Origin: Paenibacillus pectinilyticus
GTDB lineage: Bacteria > Bacillota > Bacilli > Paenibacillales > NBRC-103111
Reading direction: 5' to 3'
Length of the DNA stretch: 64,000 bases
NCBI RefSeq assembly: GCF_001700435.1
Contig: NZ_LYPC01000012.1
Coordinates: 309,017-373,016, forward strand
The notes below the pieces were generated by a model. It did not search any database. It was not told the origin of the DNA and saw only the letters and a list, made by a program, of their open reading frames with translations. This document shows positions 41,640 through 49,423 of the stretch, piece after piece. Made by a program: the position numbers and the translations under genes. Position 1 is the first letter of the stretch. Every line of letters begins with the position of its first letter.

Positions 41640-42030
41640 CAAATAAGGAATGTATTTTATTGAATACCCACGAAAGATCAAGTTCAAGCATAAAACTGTA
41701 AAATTACATTTTTATTAGGGGGAAAGGGCCGAATCCCGAGGAATACCTGCGAAAATACATCCTTTTTTAGTGAATATCTATAAAAGGGCAAATCTGGTGT
41801 ACATTCATGCACATTTGTATCTTTCTACTAAAATATGGATTTCCTTGAGGAAAAGGATGCAGATTCGCATCTTTTTCTAGATCTTGATGTTAGAGGGCGG
41901 CGCTGCCGTCCTTCGTCCTGTACGTCGTCTCCACCCATGCGCTCAACGTCACCCTCACTCCGAGCAACGATTCTGCCCATGAGCTCAACTTCCCCCTCGC
42001 CATATACGTCGTCCCCGCACCTTGCCTAAC
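41640..42030. other. gene-free stretch with degenerate AT-rich repeats
   Basis: Variants of AAAATACATCCTTTTTTAG and GAATACCTGCGAAAA recur between 41660 and 41790. GATGC-N6-GCATCTTTTTC (about 41855-41880) is terminator-like. CCCATGCGCTCAACGTCACC at 41934 recurs imperfectly 42 bp later. No coding region or known RNA is supported. Confidence 0.5.
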
Positions 42031-42819
42031 TCACTTCGGCGCCTTCTTCGCCTTCGAACACGTCAAATCATACTTCCGGCCATTAGCCCGGCCGTAGCGG
42101 ATGATTTTGCGGATGATCGACTGATCCTCCAGCTTGGTGAAAGGGCAGGGGTCGGGCCGTGTGTTGACCTCGAGAATCCATGGCCGCAGCTTATGGTCGA
42201 CGGCGATATCGAGCCCGAGCTCATCCATAGCTGGATACGCGCGGCCGAATTGAACGGAGGTCAAATAAGCGATGGTCTCCATTTTTCGCAAGAGAGAAAG
42301 CGTGGCTTCACGCCCAATCTTGGGGGCTAGAAGGTCGTAGGGACTGTAAATTGTACCGCCTTGGCTGCCATTAGTCACGGCCTTCTGCGGATGAGCGACC
42401 CGGGCCGCGGTGCCGGTGCATACCCATTTGCCAGTGGGGCTGCGCTGAATCATGACCCGGAAATCGTAGGGATTTCCCTCGTGTTTGAGAACGTGGATAC
42501 CCTTCTGAATGAGATAGCGCTTGGTGCCGCAGCGAAGGAGCAGCGACTGGTACAGCTTATCAAATGAAGAAAAACGATAGACGCGAGTCCCGCTTTGATA
42601 GCGGTAAGCGCCGCCTTTGGCCTCGACGCGCATGACGCCGATCCCGAGGGAGCCCGCATCGGGTTTGACATAGACCATGCCGTGCTTGGCGAGCATGTCT
42701 TGTAACCTTTTAAGATCAAAAGGGTGCGTAATCGGTACATATTTGCGCAGCTTCGGATCTCGAAGCGTAACGTCTGTTTTAATTAATTTGCTTGAAATGG
42801 CCTTCCGTGAACTGGTCAT
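42031..42819 (-). CDS. YheC/YheD family ATP-grasp protein (spore-coat associated)
   Basis: 262 residues. ATP-grasp features: VYVKPDAGSLGIGVMRVE, an YLIQKGIHVLKHEGNPYDFRVM segment, and LGLDIAVDHKLRPWILEVNTRPDPCPF with the metal-binding Glu/Asn. B. subtilis YheC and YheD are found at the forespore/coat surface. The ATP-grasp fold implies a ligase making a carboxylate-amine bond, but no reaction is known. Shorter than YheC/D (about 360-450), it corresponds to the ATP-grasp core alone. RBS AGAAAGGA precedes the ATG. Transcribed away from the ligase-sbnA-sbnB operon. Confidence 0.88.
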   Translation of the reverse strand: MTSSRKAISSKLIKTDVTLRDPKLRKYVPITHPFDLKRLQDMLAKHGMVYVKPDAGSLGIGVMRVEAKGGAYRYQSGTRVYRFSSFDKLYQSLLLRCGTKRYLIQKGIHVLKHEGNPYDFRVMIQRSPTGKWVCTGTAARVAHPQKAVTNGSQGGTIYSPYDLLAPKIGREATLSLLRKMETIAYLTSVQFGRAYPAMDELGLDIAVDHKLRPWILEVNTRPDPCPFTKLEDQSIIRKIIRYGRANGRKYDLTCSKAKKAPK

Positions 42820-43036
42820 GGGTACGATCCTTTCTCTACTAGAGATGACGTTTCCTTATGATATGAGCACGCAAGGGGGCGGGTGAGGATAGATTCTGTG
42901 ATGTTCCTCGGGCAAGGTTCAGGAATAGTGAACGATGGGCAGGATGGGCGCATAGGATAAGGAGTAGGCAGTAGTCAAGTGTATAGAGGATTCATATACA
43001 TGATAAGAGTGCTCGGAGAGGAGGAGCTGCACGTCC

Positions 43037-44263
43037 ATGCACAGGCACATCAAAGAAACGATTCAAGTGATGAAGCGGCAATTTCCTTGGATTTGGTCAG
43101 AAGGAAATGTGAGGGATTGGCCGGATGGAGCGGGCGCTGACGTGTTGGCTCCGTTGCCGCTAGTGACCGCGTCGATGTTGGAAACATTCTATTACACGGA
43201 TGCGAATCCCTTCGCTCAGGCTGCGGACATGAATCGGTATCAGACATCCGGTACCAGTTCGAAGCGGCGAAAGACGATTTATTATTCACCATCAAATGAG
43301 GAAGCGTATTTGCGCATAAAGCTGGATGTTTTTCGCAAAATCCTAGATGAAACGAGGTACCTAACCGCGATGGCGGATATGGGTACAGGACATGCGGAGG
43401 CTACGGCCGTTGATGTCTTTCGTCAGCTGGGGATGGAGGTTGAATCCGTATCCTTTCGGCTTCCTATTGAAGAGCATGTCGAACGTCTGAAGAGTTTCAG
43501 GCCCGAAGTGTTGTATACGATGCCGTCGATTTTGGATCGGATCCTGCACGCTTCCGAGAAACCCACTGAATATGGCATTCAGCATATCATTCTGGTGGGG
43601 GAAATTGCTTCGCCTGGGTGGCGGAAGCGCGTTGCCGAGAGGCTGAGCATCCCGGAAACACGTGTCACGGATACGTATGGCTCCATTGAGATCGGAACGA
43701 TTGCTTACTTTTCCCACGAGCATAGTAGGTATTTGTTTACAGAGGGCATCGTGGCAGAGGGGATTCCTGCAGAGTTGTTGGGTACAGATATGGAGCCGCT
43801 GCCGGATGAGCTGGAGCAAGTATTGGTCCTCACATCTACTGTGCGAGATTCGTTCCCGGCACTGCGTTACGTCACATACGATGTGGTGCGGGATTTAAGA
43901 ACCATCTCCGTGGACGGCATCCCGACACAAAGCTTTCAAAGTATTGTGAAGCGCATTGGGCCTGATCTGAAGCATGGTGAGAAAATCAGCATCTATGACA
44001 TCGAAGATATCGTATACCGTTACCTTGAGGAAGCGAGTGTTCGGGTCCAAGTGGCTGAGAACGCCCTTACGGTGCATGTCTATAGCTCACAGGCAACGCC
44101 AGAAGTTCTAACCAGCATTCGCGCAGACGTGGAGAGCTGCATTCCAGCGATCGGCATGATGATTAAAGCCCGGCTTTTAGATGGCATTCAAGTTATCGGG
44201 GGCACCTTTGAGGATTCACAGAACCGCACCTCCGTGAAAAATAAAAAGATTTTTTACACGTAA
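43037..44263 (+). CDS. adenylate-forming enzyme, PaaK / CoF-synthetase-like
   Basis: 408 residues. A P-loop-like RYQTSGTSSKRRKTIYYS, then YTMPSILDRIL, IILVGEIASPGWRKRV, VTDTYGSIEIGTIAYF and a YDVVRDLR turn match the order of phenylacetate-CoA-ligase/CoF-synthetase-type enzymes, which activate a carboxylate as an adenylate. A C-terminal lid of ~100 residues is present (DIEDIVYRYLEEASVRVQV). The substrate is unknown. It begins the operon (GAGGAGGAG site) and lies 13 bp before sbnA, which suggests it activates diaminopropionate or a precursor, or an acid joined to it. No carrier protein or NRPS is near. Confidence 0.8.
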   Translation: MHRHIKETIQVMKRQFPWIWSEGNVRDWPDGAGADVLAPLPLVTASMLETFYYTDANPFAQAADMNRYQTSGTSSKRRKTIYYSPSNEEAYLRIKLDVFRKILDETRYLTAMADMGTGHAEATAVDVFRQLGMEVESVSFRLPIEEHVERLKSFRPEVLYTMPSILDRILHASEKPTEYGIQHIILVGEIASPGWRKRVAERLSIPETRVTDTYGSIEIGTIAYFSHEHSRYLFTEGIVAEGIPAELLGTDMEPLPDELEQVLVLTSTVRDSFPALRYVTYDVVRDLRTISVDGIPTQSFQSIVKRIGPDLKHGEKISIYDIEDIVYRYLEEASVRVQVAENALTVHVYSSQATPEVLTSIRADVESCIPAIGMMIKARLLDGIQVIGGTFEDSQNRTSVKNKKIFYT

Positions 44264-44276
44264 AGGAGGAAAGCGC

Positions 44277-45242
44277 ATGGAACTTGAAGGAGGAATTGTG
44301 GGGGCCACCGGACGGACGCCGCTTATTCGACTATCGCGTTTGTTTAAGGATCAACCTTTTGACGTCTATGGCAAAATGGAATGGATGAACCCGGGCGGCA
44401 GCGCGAAGGATCGGCCGGCGTTGTTTATGCTGCGGGAGGCGATTCGCCGTGGCGAGGTGACGAGCGAGAGTGTCATCGTGGAGTCTAGCTCCGGCAATTT
44501 GGCGATTAGTCTCGCGCAGTTCTGCCGTTATCTCGGGCTCCGATTCATCTGTGTGGTCGATCCGCGAACGACACAGCAGCATCTGCAAATTATTCGCAGC
44601 TTTCACGGCGAAATCGATCTGGTTACGGAGCCGGATGAGGCGACGGGCGAGTTCCTGCCGGCGCGGATTCGGCGAGTAGCGGAGCTCGTGAGACAAATCC
44701 CGAATGCCTATTGGACCAATCAATACGGGAGTCCAGACAACGCGCTGGCGCATAGAGAGACGACGATGCGGGAAATTGGCGAGAAGCTGGGCGAGATCGA
44801 CTATTTATTTTGCGGCGTCAGCTCGTGTGGAACGATTCGTGGCTGTATGGAATACATCCGCAGTCAAGGATGGGCAACGCAGATCGTTGCGGTGGATGCC
44901 GAAGGCAGTGTGATTTTTGGCGGGGAAAAAGGATCGCGTAGATTCCCTGGACTTGGCGCAGGCATCACGCCTGGCTTGCATCGCCATGATGTGGCGGACT
45001 TGGTCATGTACGTATCCGACAAGGATTGCGTCGAGGGCTGCCGCGCGTTAGTGCGTGAAGAAGCCATACTGGCGGGCGCCTCCTCAGGCGGCGTTATTTC
45101 AGCGATACGCAGGCTTAGCAAAGAGATTCCGCCGGGCGCGATTTGCGCAGCGATTTTGCCAGATCGAGGCGAACGATATTTGAACACGGTGTACAATGAC
45201 GTATGGGTTGCGCAAGAAATCGGGTACACACCGAGTAACTAG
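44277..45242 (+). CDS. sbnA: SbnA-like PLP synthase (N-(1-amino-1-carboxyl-2-ethyl)-glutamate synthase)
   Basis: 321 residues of the cysteine-synthase/CBS fold. Opens VGATGRTPLIRLSRL; the PLP Lys is in NPGGSAKDRPALF; VESSSGNLAISLAQFCRYLG binds substrate; GVSSCGTIRGC binds the PLP phosphate. The RPALFML and Tyr/Arg-rich context follow SbnA rather than CysK. In Staphylococcus SbnA joins O-phosphoserine and glutamate, the first step to L-2,3-diaminopropionate. The SbnB gene 17 bp downstream makes this assignment strong. RBS AAAGGAGGA precedes the ATG. Confidence 0.88.
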   Translation: MELEGGIVGATGRTPLIRLSRLFKDQPFDVYGKMEWMNPGGSAKDRPALFMLREAIRRGEVTSESVIVESSSGNLAISLAQFCRYLGLRFICVVDPRTTQQHLQIIRSFHGEIDLVTEPDEATGEFLPARIRRVAELVRQIPNAYWTNQYGSPDNALAHRETTMREIGEKLGEIDYLFCGVSSCGTIRGCMEYIRSQGWATQIVAVDAEGSVIFGGEKGSRRFPGLGAGITPGLHRHDVADLVMYVSDKDCVEGCRALVREEAILAGASSGGVISAIRRLSKEIPPGAICAAILPDRGERYLNTVYNDVWVAQEIGYTPSN

Positions 45243-45259
45243 CATGGGAGACTAGCGGG

Positions 45260-46258
45260 ATGTTGTATGTACAGGATGACCATATCCGAGAGATCGGTAT
45301 CGATTGGACGAAGTTAACGGACATCATTCAAGATGTTGTTGTGATAGGAGACAGCGGTGACTGCGTTCATCCGTTGAAGCCCTACTTACGCTTTGGCGAC
45401 CCCAAGAACCGGATCATTGCCATGCCTGCTTATGTAGGCGGAACCATCAATTTGGCAGGGATTAAATGGATTGCCAGTTACCCTAACAATAGCCTTGTAG
45501 GACTGCCACGGGCTCATAATACGTTGATTTTGAACAAACCTTCGACAGGTGAGCCAATTGCATTTATCCACAGTGGATTGCTAAATGGCTTGCGCACAGC
45601 AGCGGTGAGCGGTGTCATGTTGAAACAGTACGTGTCAGCCAGGCAGCCAGCCGATTTAAGCATCCACCTCATCGGGTGGGGGCCGATTGGCCGGTTGCAT
45701 TTGGATATGTGCATCGCCTTGTTTGGTGAGCGTATTCAACAGGTTCGGATATTTGACCTCAAAGGTGTGAACACCAACACAATTCCTGCATCAGTTCGGG
45801 GGAAGACGCTGGCTGTGAGCGATTGGCGGCAGGGCTATCAGGAGGCCAATGTCATAATGACCTGCACGGTGTCGGCAGAGCGTTACATCGATGAGGCTCC
45901 GCCTCCGGGGGCACTGCTGCTCAACGTATCGCTCAGAGATTATAAGCCTGAAAGCGTATCGGCTGTAACAACCATCATCGTGGATGATTGGCGTGAGGTG
46001 TGCCGAGAGCAAACGGACATTGAGCAGCTGCATCTGCTGTATAACCTACAGGAGACGGATGTTCGTACGTTAGCGGACGTGGTGCTGCGCGATCATCTGG
46101 CTGGTGTGGAAGCGAAGGAGCCGATTTATTTTAATCCGATGGGCTTAGGCATCTTCGATATTGCAATTGCGGGCTACTATTGGAAGGAAGCTGTGCGGTT
46201 GAATAAAGGCGTTACGTTAGAGGCGAGTAAGTCGATATCTCCGACCAGTAGGGAATAA
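45260..46258 (+). CDS. sbnB: SbnB-like dehydrogenase (2,3-diaminopropionate synthase)
   Basis: 332 residues of the ornithine-cyclodeaminase/mu-crystallin family. MPAYVGGTINLAGIKWI is the substrate loop, the Rossmann motif is LIGWGPIGRLHLDMC, and TCTVSAERYIDEAPPPGAL and NPMGLGIFDIAIAGYY follow. SbnB oxidises the SbnA product with NAD+, releasing L-2,3-diaminopropionate and 2-oxoglutarate. It is the last gene of the operon; a hairpin with T-run follows within the DnaA-box region. The site ACTAGCGGG before the ATG is modest. Confidence 0.88.
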   Translation: MLYVQDDHIREIGIDWTKLTDIIQDVVVIGDSGDCVHPLKPYLRFGDPKNRIIAMPAYVGGTINLAGIKWIASYPNNSLVGLPRAHNTLILNKPSTGEPIAFIHSGLLNGLRTAAVSGVMLKQYVSARQPADLSIHLIGWGPIGRLHLDMCIALFGERIQQVRIFDLKGVNTNTIPASVRGKTLAVSDWRQGYQEANVIMTCTVSAERYIDEAPPPGALLLNVSLRDYKPESVSAVTTIIVDDWREVCREQTDIEQLHLLYNLQETDVRTLADVVLRDHLAGVEAKEPIYFNPMGLGIFDIAIAGYYWKEAVRLNKGVTLEASKSISPTSRE

Positions 46259-46308
46259 TTACAAAAGTAAACAGAGGCCCGTCCGCTCTTACACGCGCCC
46301 TATAGGTG

Positions 46309-46437
46309 TTATCCACTGTTATCCACAAAGTTACCCACAAGTCCACAGGGCATAAAGTCCCTGGTGTGTATAACTTTTAACTTCCATATTAACATATCCA
46401 CAAGCTAAGATATCCACAGAAATTCATCTGTGGATTA
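46309..46437. other. DnaA-box cluster
   Basis: TTATCCACT (46309), TTATCCACA (46319, exact consensus), TTACCCACA (46331), ATATCCACA (46394 and 46410) and inverted TGTGGATTA (46429) occur within 130 bp. The first three are spaced 10 and 12 bp, as in origin arrays. There is no dnaA, dnaN or AT-rich unwinding region beside it, so a titration or regulatory site is more likely than an origin. The last two boxes also form the sbnB terminator stem. Confidence 0.65.
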
Positions 46438-46446
46438 TTTTTTTTG
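46412..46446 (+). terminator. intrinsic terminator of the ligase-sbnA-sbnB operon
   Basis: ATCCACAG pairs with CTGTGGAT, followed by ATTATTTTTTTTT. Confidence 0.8.
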
Positions 46447-46471
46447 TCACAAAACACCTGCCTATTTCGCC
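46445..46471 (+). promoter_or_regulatory. ECF41-type promoter of the oxidoreductase gene
   Basis: TGTCACA, 16 nt, CGCC. The published ECF41 consensus is TGTCACA-N16-CGTC, so only one base differs. It starts in the T-run of the sbnB terminator and lies 36 bp before the oxidoreductase start. The cognate sigma factor is encoded by the next gene but one position downstream. Confidence 0.65.
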
Positions 46472-46506
46472 ATATAGATGTAAAAGCGAAACGGAGGATG
46501 AGACAC

Positions 46507-47775
46507 ATGACGAAATACGATACAGCCGTTATCGGTGGAGGCTTAGCAGGATTAATTGCGGCGATTGAAGTAGCCCAAGGCGGGAAGCAAGTCGTGCTGC
46601 TGGAGAGAGCGGGACGCTTAGGCGGCAGGGCGATGACGAACAAGAAAAACGGCGTGTTATTCAATCTAGGCGGACATGCGCTATACCGTGCTGGAGCGGC
46701 CTACCGCATTCTGCAGGAGTTAGGCATTCGCATCGAAGGGTGTGCACCGCCATCTAAAGCAAGCGCGCTTTGGAACAATAAGCTTGTCCCGATGCCAGCA
46801 ACGGCGCTGACCATGCTTACATCGAAGCTGCTCTCGTGGTCAGGAAAGCTCGGACTGCTGCGACTCGTTATGCGGTTGTCGAAAATGGACGCGAACCAGG
46901 CCGGTGCTGCATCACTGAGAGAATGGGCAGAACGAGAGATCCCTGATCCGATGGTCCGCCATATTTTTTACGGCTTGTGCCGTACGGCTACCTATGGACA
47001 CGATACGGATCATCAGCTTGCTACCCCTGTGCTCGCACAGGTACAACGCGCGCTGAAAGGCGTGCTCTATCTCCATGGAGGCTGGCAGACGCTCATTGAT
47101 CAGCTACAAGAGAAAGCGGCACGTGCAGGGGTTCACATCCTCAGCGGCGTGGACGTGAAAGAAATCGTGCATGCCCATGGTCAGGTGAAAGGACTTCTAC
47201 TAGCCAATGATCAACAGCTTGTCGTATCACATGTCATCAGCACCGCTTCCCCAAGCGAGACCTATAAGCTGGTTCCCAATGCGGAGCAAACGATCCTCAA
47301 GCAGTGGAAGGAGGAGGCTCGCCCGGCGAAAGCTGCCTGCCTTGATTTAGGGTTGAGGAAGCTTCCCGTTCCCGGACGGGATTTTGCCCTGGCGTTGGAT
47401 CAGCCAATCTATTTCTCGCATCACACTCTGAATGCCAAGCTAAGCGATGACGGTACGTTGGTTGTTCATTTGATGAAGTATAATGGACCTGGGGAACACA
47501 ACCCGAAGGCTGATGAAGAGATGCTGACCGCTGTCATGAATACCTTGCATCCTGGCTGGGAACAAGAAGTGGTAGCCAGACAGTTTCTACCGAATATAAC
47601 GGTGGCGCACGATACGCTTCATAAAGGCAAAAGCAAGCTCATGACAGGACCAGTTGTTGCGGGCATTCGTGGTTTGTATGTAGCTGGCGATTGGGCAAGT
47701 CATGGCGAAATGCTCGCGGATGCTTCAGCAGCAAGCGCTAGGCGTGCGGCCCAAGCTATTTTAAAACAATCCTAA
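46507..47775 (+). CDS. FAD-dependent oxidoreductase (phytoene desaturase / protoporphyrinogen oxidase-like)
   Basis: 422 residues. N-terminal dinucleotide fold TAVIGGGLAGLIAAIEVAQG, then LLERAGRLGGRAMT, and a C-terminal GLYVAGDWASHGEMLADAS FAD motif; the middle is the amine-oxidase/desaturase substrate domain. The exact substrate cannot be told. The ATG with CGGAGG 10 nt upstream was chosen over two earlier frames. It precedes an ECF41 sigma gene by 45 bp and has an ECF41-like promoter. Oxidoreductases are one of the known partner types of ECF41 factors. Confidence 0.85.
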   Translation: MTKYDTAVIGGGLAGLIAAIEVAQGGKQVVLLERAGRLGGRAMTNKKNGVLFNLGGHALYRAGAAYRILQELGIRIEGCAPPSKASALWNNKLVPMPATALTMLTSKLLSWSGKLGLLRLVMRLSKMDANQAGAASLREWAEREIPDPMVRHIFYGLCRTATYGHDTDHQLATPVLAQVQRALKGVLYLHGGWQTLIDQLQEKAARAGVHILSGVDVKEIVHAHGQVKGLLLANDQQLVVSHVISTASPSETYKLVPNAEQTILKQWKEEARPAKAACLDLGLRKLPVPGRDFALALDQPIYFSHHTLNAKLSDDGTLVVHLMKYNGPGEHNPKADEEMLTAVMNTLHPGWEQEVVARQFLPNITVAHDTLHKGKSKLMTGPVVAGIRGLYVAGDWASHGEMLADASAASARRAAQAILKQS

Positions 47776-47820
47776 TTGGCTTACTATTAGAATTAGCGTA
47801 ACGAAAGGGAGGTGTGCCAG

Positions 47821-48759
47821 ATGGAGATAGAGATCACTGGAGCAGAAATGGAAACTGCCATGCAGCGCTATCTGTCCTATAAACCATTGATGTTCTCTTT
47901 GGCGTATCGCATGCTGGGAAGTGTGATGGATGCGGAAGATATTGTTCAGGAGGCCTTTCTGTATGCCAGTGGAACCAATCTGGACCATGTTCACAATCCC
48001 AAGGCGTACCTGTGCAAAATCGTAACCAACCGCTGCATCGATCACTTACGCTCCGCCAGTAAAAAGCGAGAGGTCTACGTCGGTCCTTGGCTCCCTGAGC
48101 CATTGTTGACGAGTGAAGAACATCCAATCCCACCTGACCTCGCATTGACACATAAAGAATCGCTGTCCACCGCCTATCTTCTGCTCCTGCAGCAGCTGTC
48201 GTGGGTAGAGCGGGCTGTATTCCTGCTGCGGGAGGTTCTGCAATACGACTACGAAGAAATCGCCGAGATTGTGGGCAAAAGCAGCACGAACTGCCGGCAG
48301 ATTTTCCGCCGGGCGAAGCAGGCGATCAGCCCCTCGTCTGGGCAGGACAGCGAACGGAACACGAAGATCAAGCAGCCACTCAAAGAACAAACGGCTGCTG
48401 TCGTTGAACAATTCGTTCATGCGCTAACCTCAGGAAACATGGCGCAACTGTTAAGCATCGTGAAGTCCGATGCGATCCTGTATTCCGATGGCGGCGGCAA
48501 AGTCAAAGCCGCGATTAAGCCGATCGAGGGAGCAGAGCGCATCGCCATGTTCTTGGCGGGCGTTTTGGCGAAGGTGCCGGAAGGCTACCATTACGCATTG
48601 GCTAATGTGAATGAGCAACTGGGTATTGTCGCCTATGTGAACGATCAACCGCATAATGTGCTGACCTTCCAAGTAGAAGGCGGACAGATCCAAGCCTTCT
48701 ATCTCGTCGTTAATCCAGATAAATTGCGACACCTCGAAGCGGGTTCAGTGGAATCCTAG
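47821..48759 (+). CDS. RNA polymerase sigma factor, ECF41 group
   Basis: 312 residues. Sigma-2 at ~15-85 (AYRMLGSVMDAEDIVQEAFL), the linker motif WLPEPLL, sigma-4 at ~115-165 (LSWVERAVFLLREVLQYDYE...SSTNCRQIFRRAKQ) and a fused SnoaL-like C-terminal domain (~190-310) carrying YSDGGGKVKAA and NPDKLRHL. WLPEP, DGGG(K/R) and NPDKL are the hallmarks of ECF41, whose C-terminal domain controls activity instead of a separate anti-sigma factor. RBS GGGAGGTG lies 6 nt before the chosen ATG. Likely co-transcribed with the oxidoreductase and self-activating through the promoter upstream of it. Confidence 0.93.
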   Translation: MEIEITGAEMETAMQRYLSYKPLMFSLAYRMLGSVMDAEDIVQEAFLYASGTNLDHVHNPKAYLCKIVTNRCIDHLRSASKKREVYVGPWLPEPLLTSEEHPIPPDLALTHKESLSTAYLLLLQQLSWVERAVFLLREVLQYDYEEIAEIVGKSSTNCRQIFRRAKQAISPSSGQDSERNTKIKQPLKEQTAAVVEQFVHALTSGNMAQLLSIVKSDAILYSDGGGKVKAAIKPIEGAERIAMFLAGVLAKVPEGYHYALANVNEQLGIVAYVNDQPHNVLTFQVEGGQIQAFYLVVNPDKLRHLEAGSVES

Positions 48760-48780
48760 TCTTCATCTTGTATGTTTGAT

Positions 48781-48822
48781 AAGCTGCTCACGAAGTCTTT
48801 ATGATTCGTAGCAGCTTTTTTC
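48781..48822 (+). terminator. intrinsic terminator
   Basis: AAGCTGCT-C-ACGAA pairs with TTCGT-A-GCAGCTT, then TTTTTC. Confidence 0.85.
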
Positions 48823-48894
48823 GTTTGATGTCATCCAGCGAATGTCGCATAATAAATGAATATCATAGCTGGATAGCAAGAGGAGAGAGCATCA

Positions 48895-49377
48895 TTGACT
48901 AAATTGAATGAACCGGCAGTAAGTAAGCGGAAGGCACCATCCTTTTCGCTGCCTGCCTCGAACGGAAAGAAAGTTTCTTTAGCCGATTACAAAGGGCGCA
49001 AAGTCGTCATTTACTTTTACCCGCAGGACAATACGCCAACCTGCACACAGGAATCTTGCGATTTCCGTGACTATAATGGGAAGTTTGCAGAATTAGGGGT
49101 AGAAGTGATTGGCATTAGCCCAGACGAGCTGAAGGCGCATGATAAATTTATTGCGAAGTATGAACTGCCGTTCCTGTTGCTCTCGGACACGGAGCATAAA
49201 GTCGCAGAGAAGTATGGCGTATGGGCGATGAAAAAGCTATACGGACGCGAGTATATGGGCATTATTCGATCGACATTTCTGATCAACGAGAAAGGCTATA
49301 TCGTGAAAGAATGGAGTAAAGTGAGGATTAAGAATCATGTGCAATCCGTGTTGGATGCTGTGATGGAAATGGCTTAG
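48895..49377 (+). CDS. bcp: thioredoxin-dependent peroxiredoxin (BCP family)
   Basis: Reduces hydroperoxides with thioredoxin. 160 residues; peroxidatic Cys in FYPQDNTPTCTQESCDFRD, with the resolving Cys five residues later as in BCP/PrxQ enzymes. VIGISPDELKAHDKFIAKYE and LPFLLLSDTEHKVAEKYGV follow the family. TTG start with AGAGGAGAG upstream; no ATG is available. Monocistronic. No PerR box was found upstream. Confidence 0.95.
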   Translation: MTKLNEPAVSKRKAPSFSLPASNGKKVSLADYKGRKVVIYFYPQDNTPTCTQESCDFRDYNGKFAELGVEVIGISPDELKAHDKFIAKYELPFLLLSDTEHKVAEKYGVWAMKKLYGREYMGIIRSTFLINEKGYIVKEWSKVRIKNHVQSVLDAVMEMA

Positions 49378-49423
49378 CCTCAAATCCTGCTTCACACTTA
49401 TAGACATCGGAGGCAATAACATC

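Noticed and set aside
46309..46437. Chromosomal origin of replication
   Set aside because: DnaA boxes are present, but dnaA, dnaN, rpmH or gyrase genes and an AT-rich unwinding element are not.
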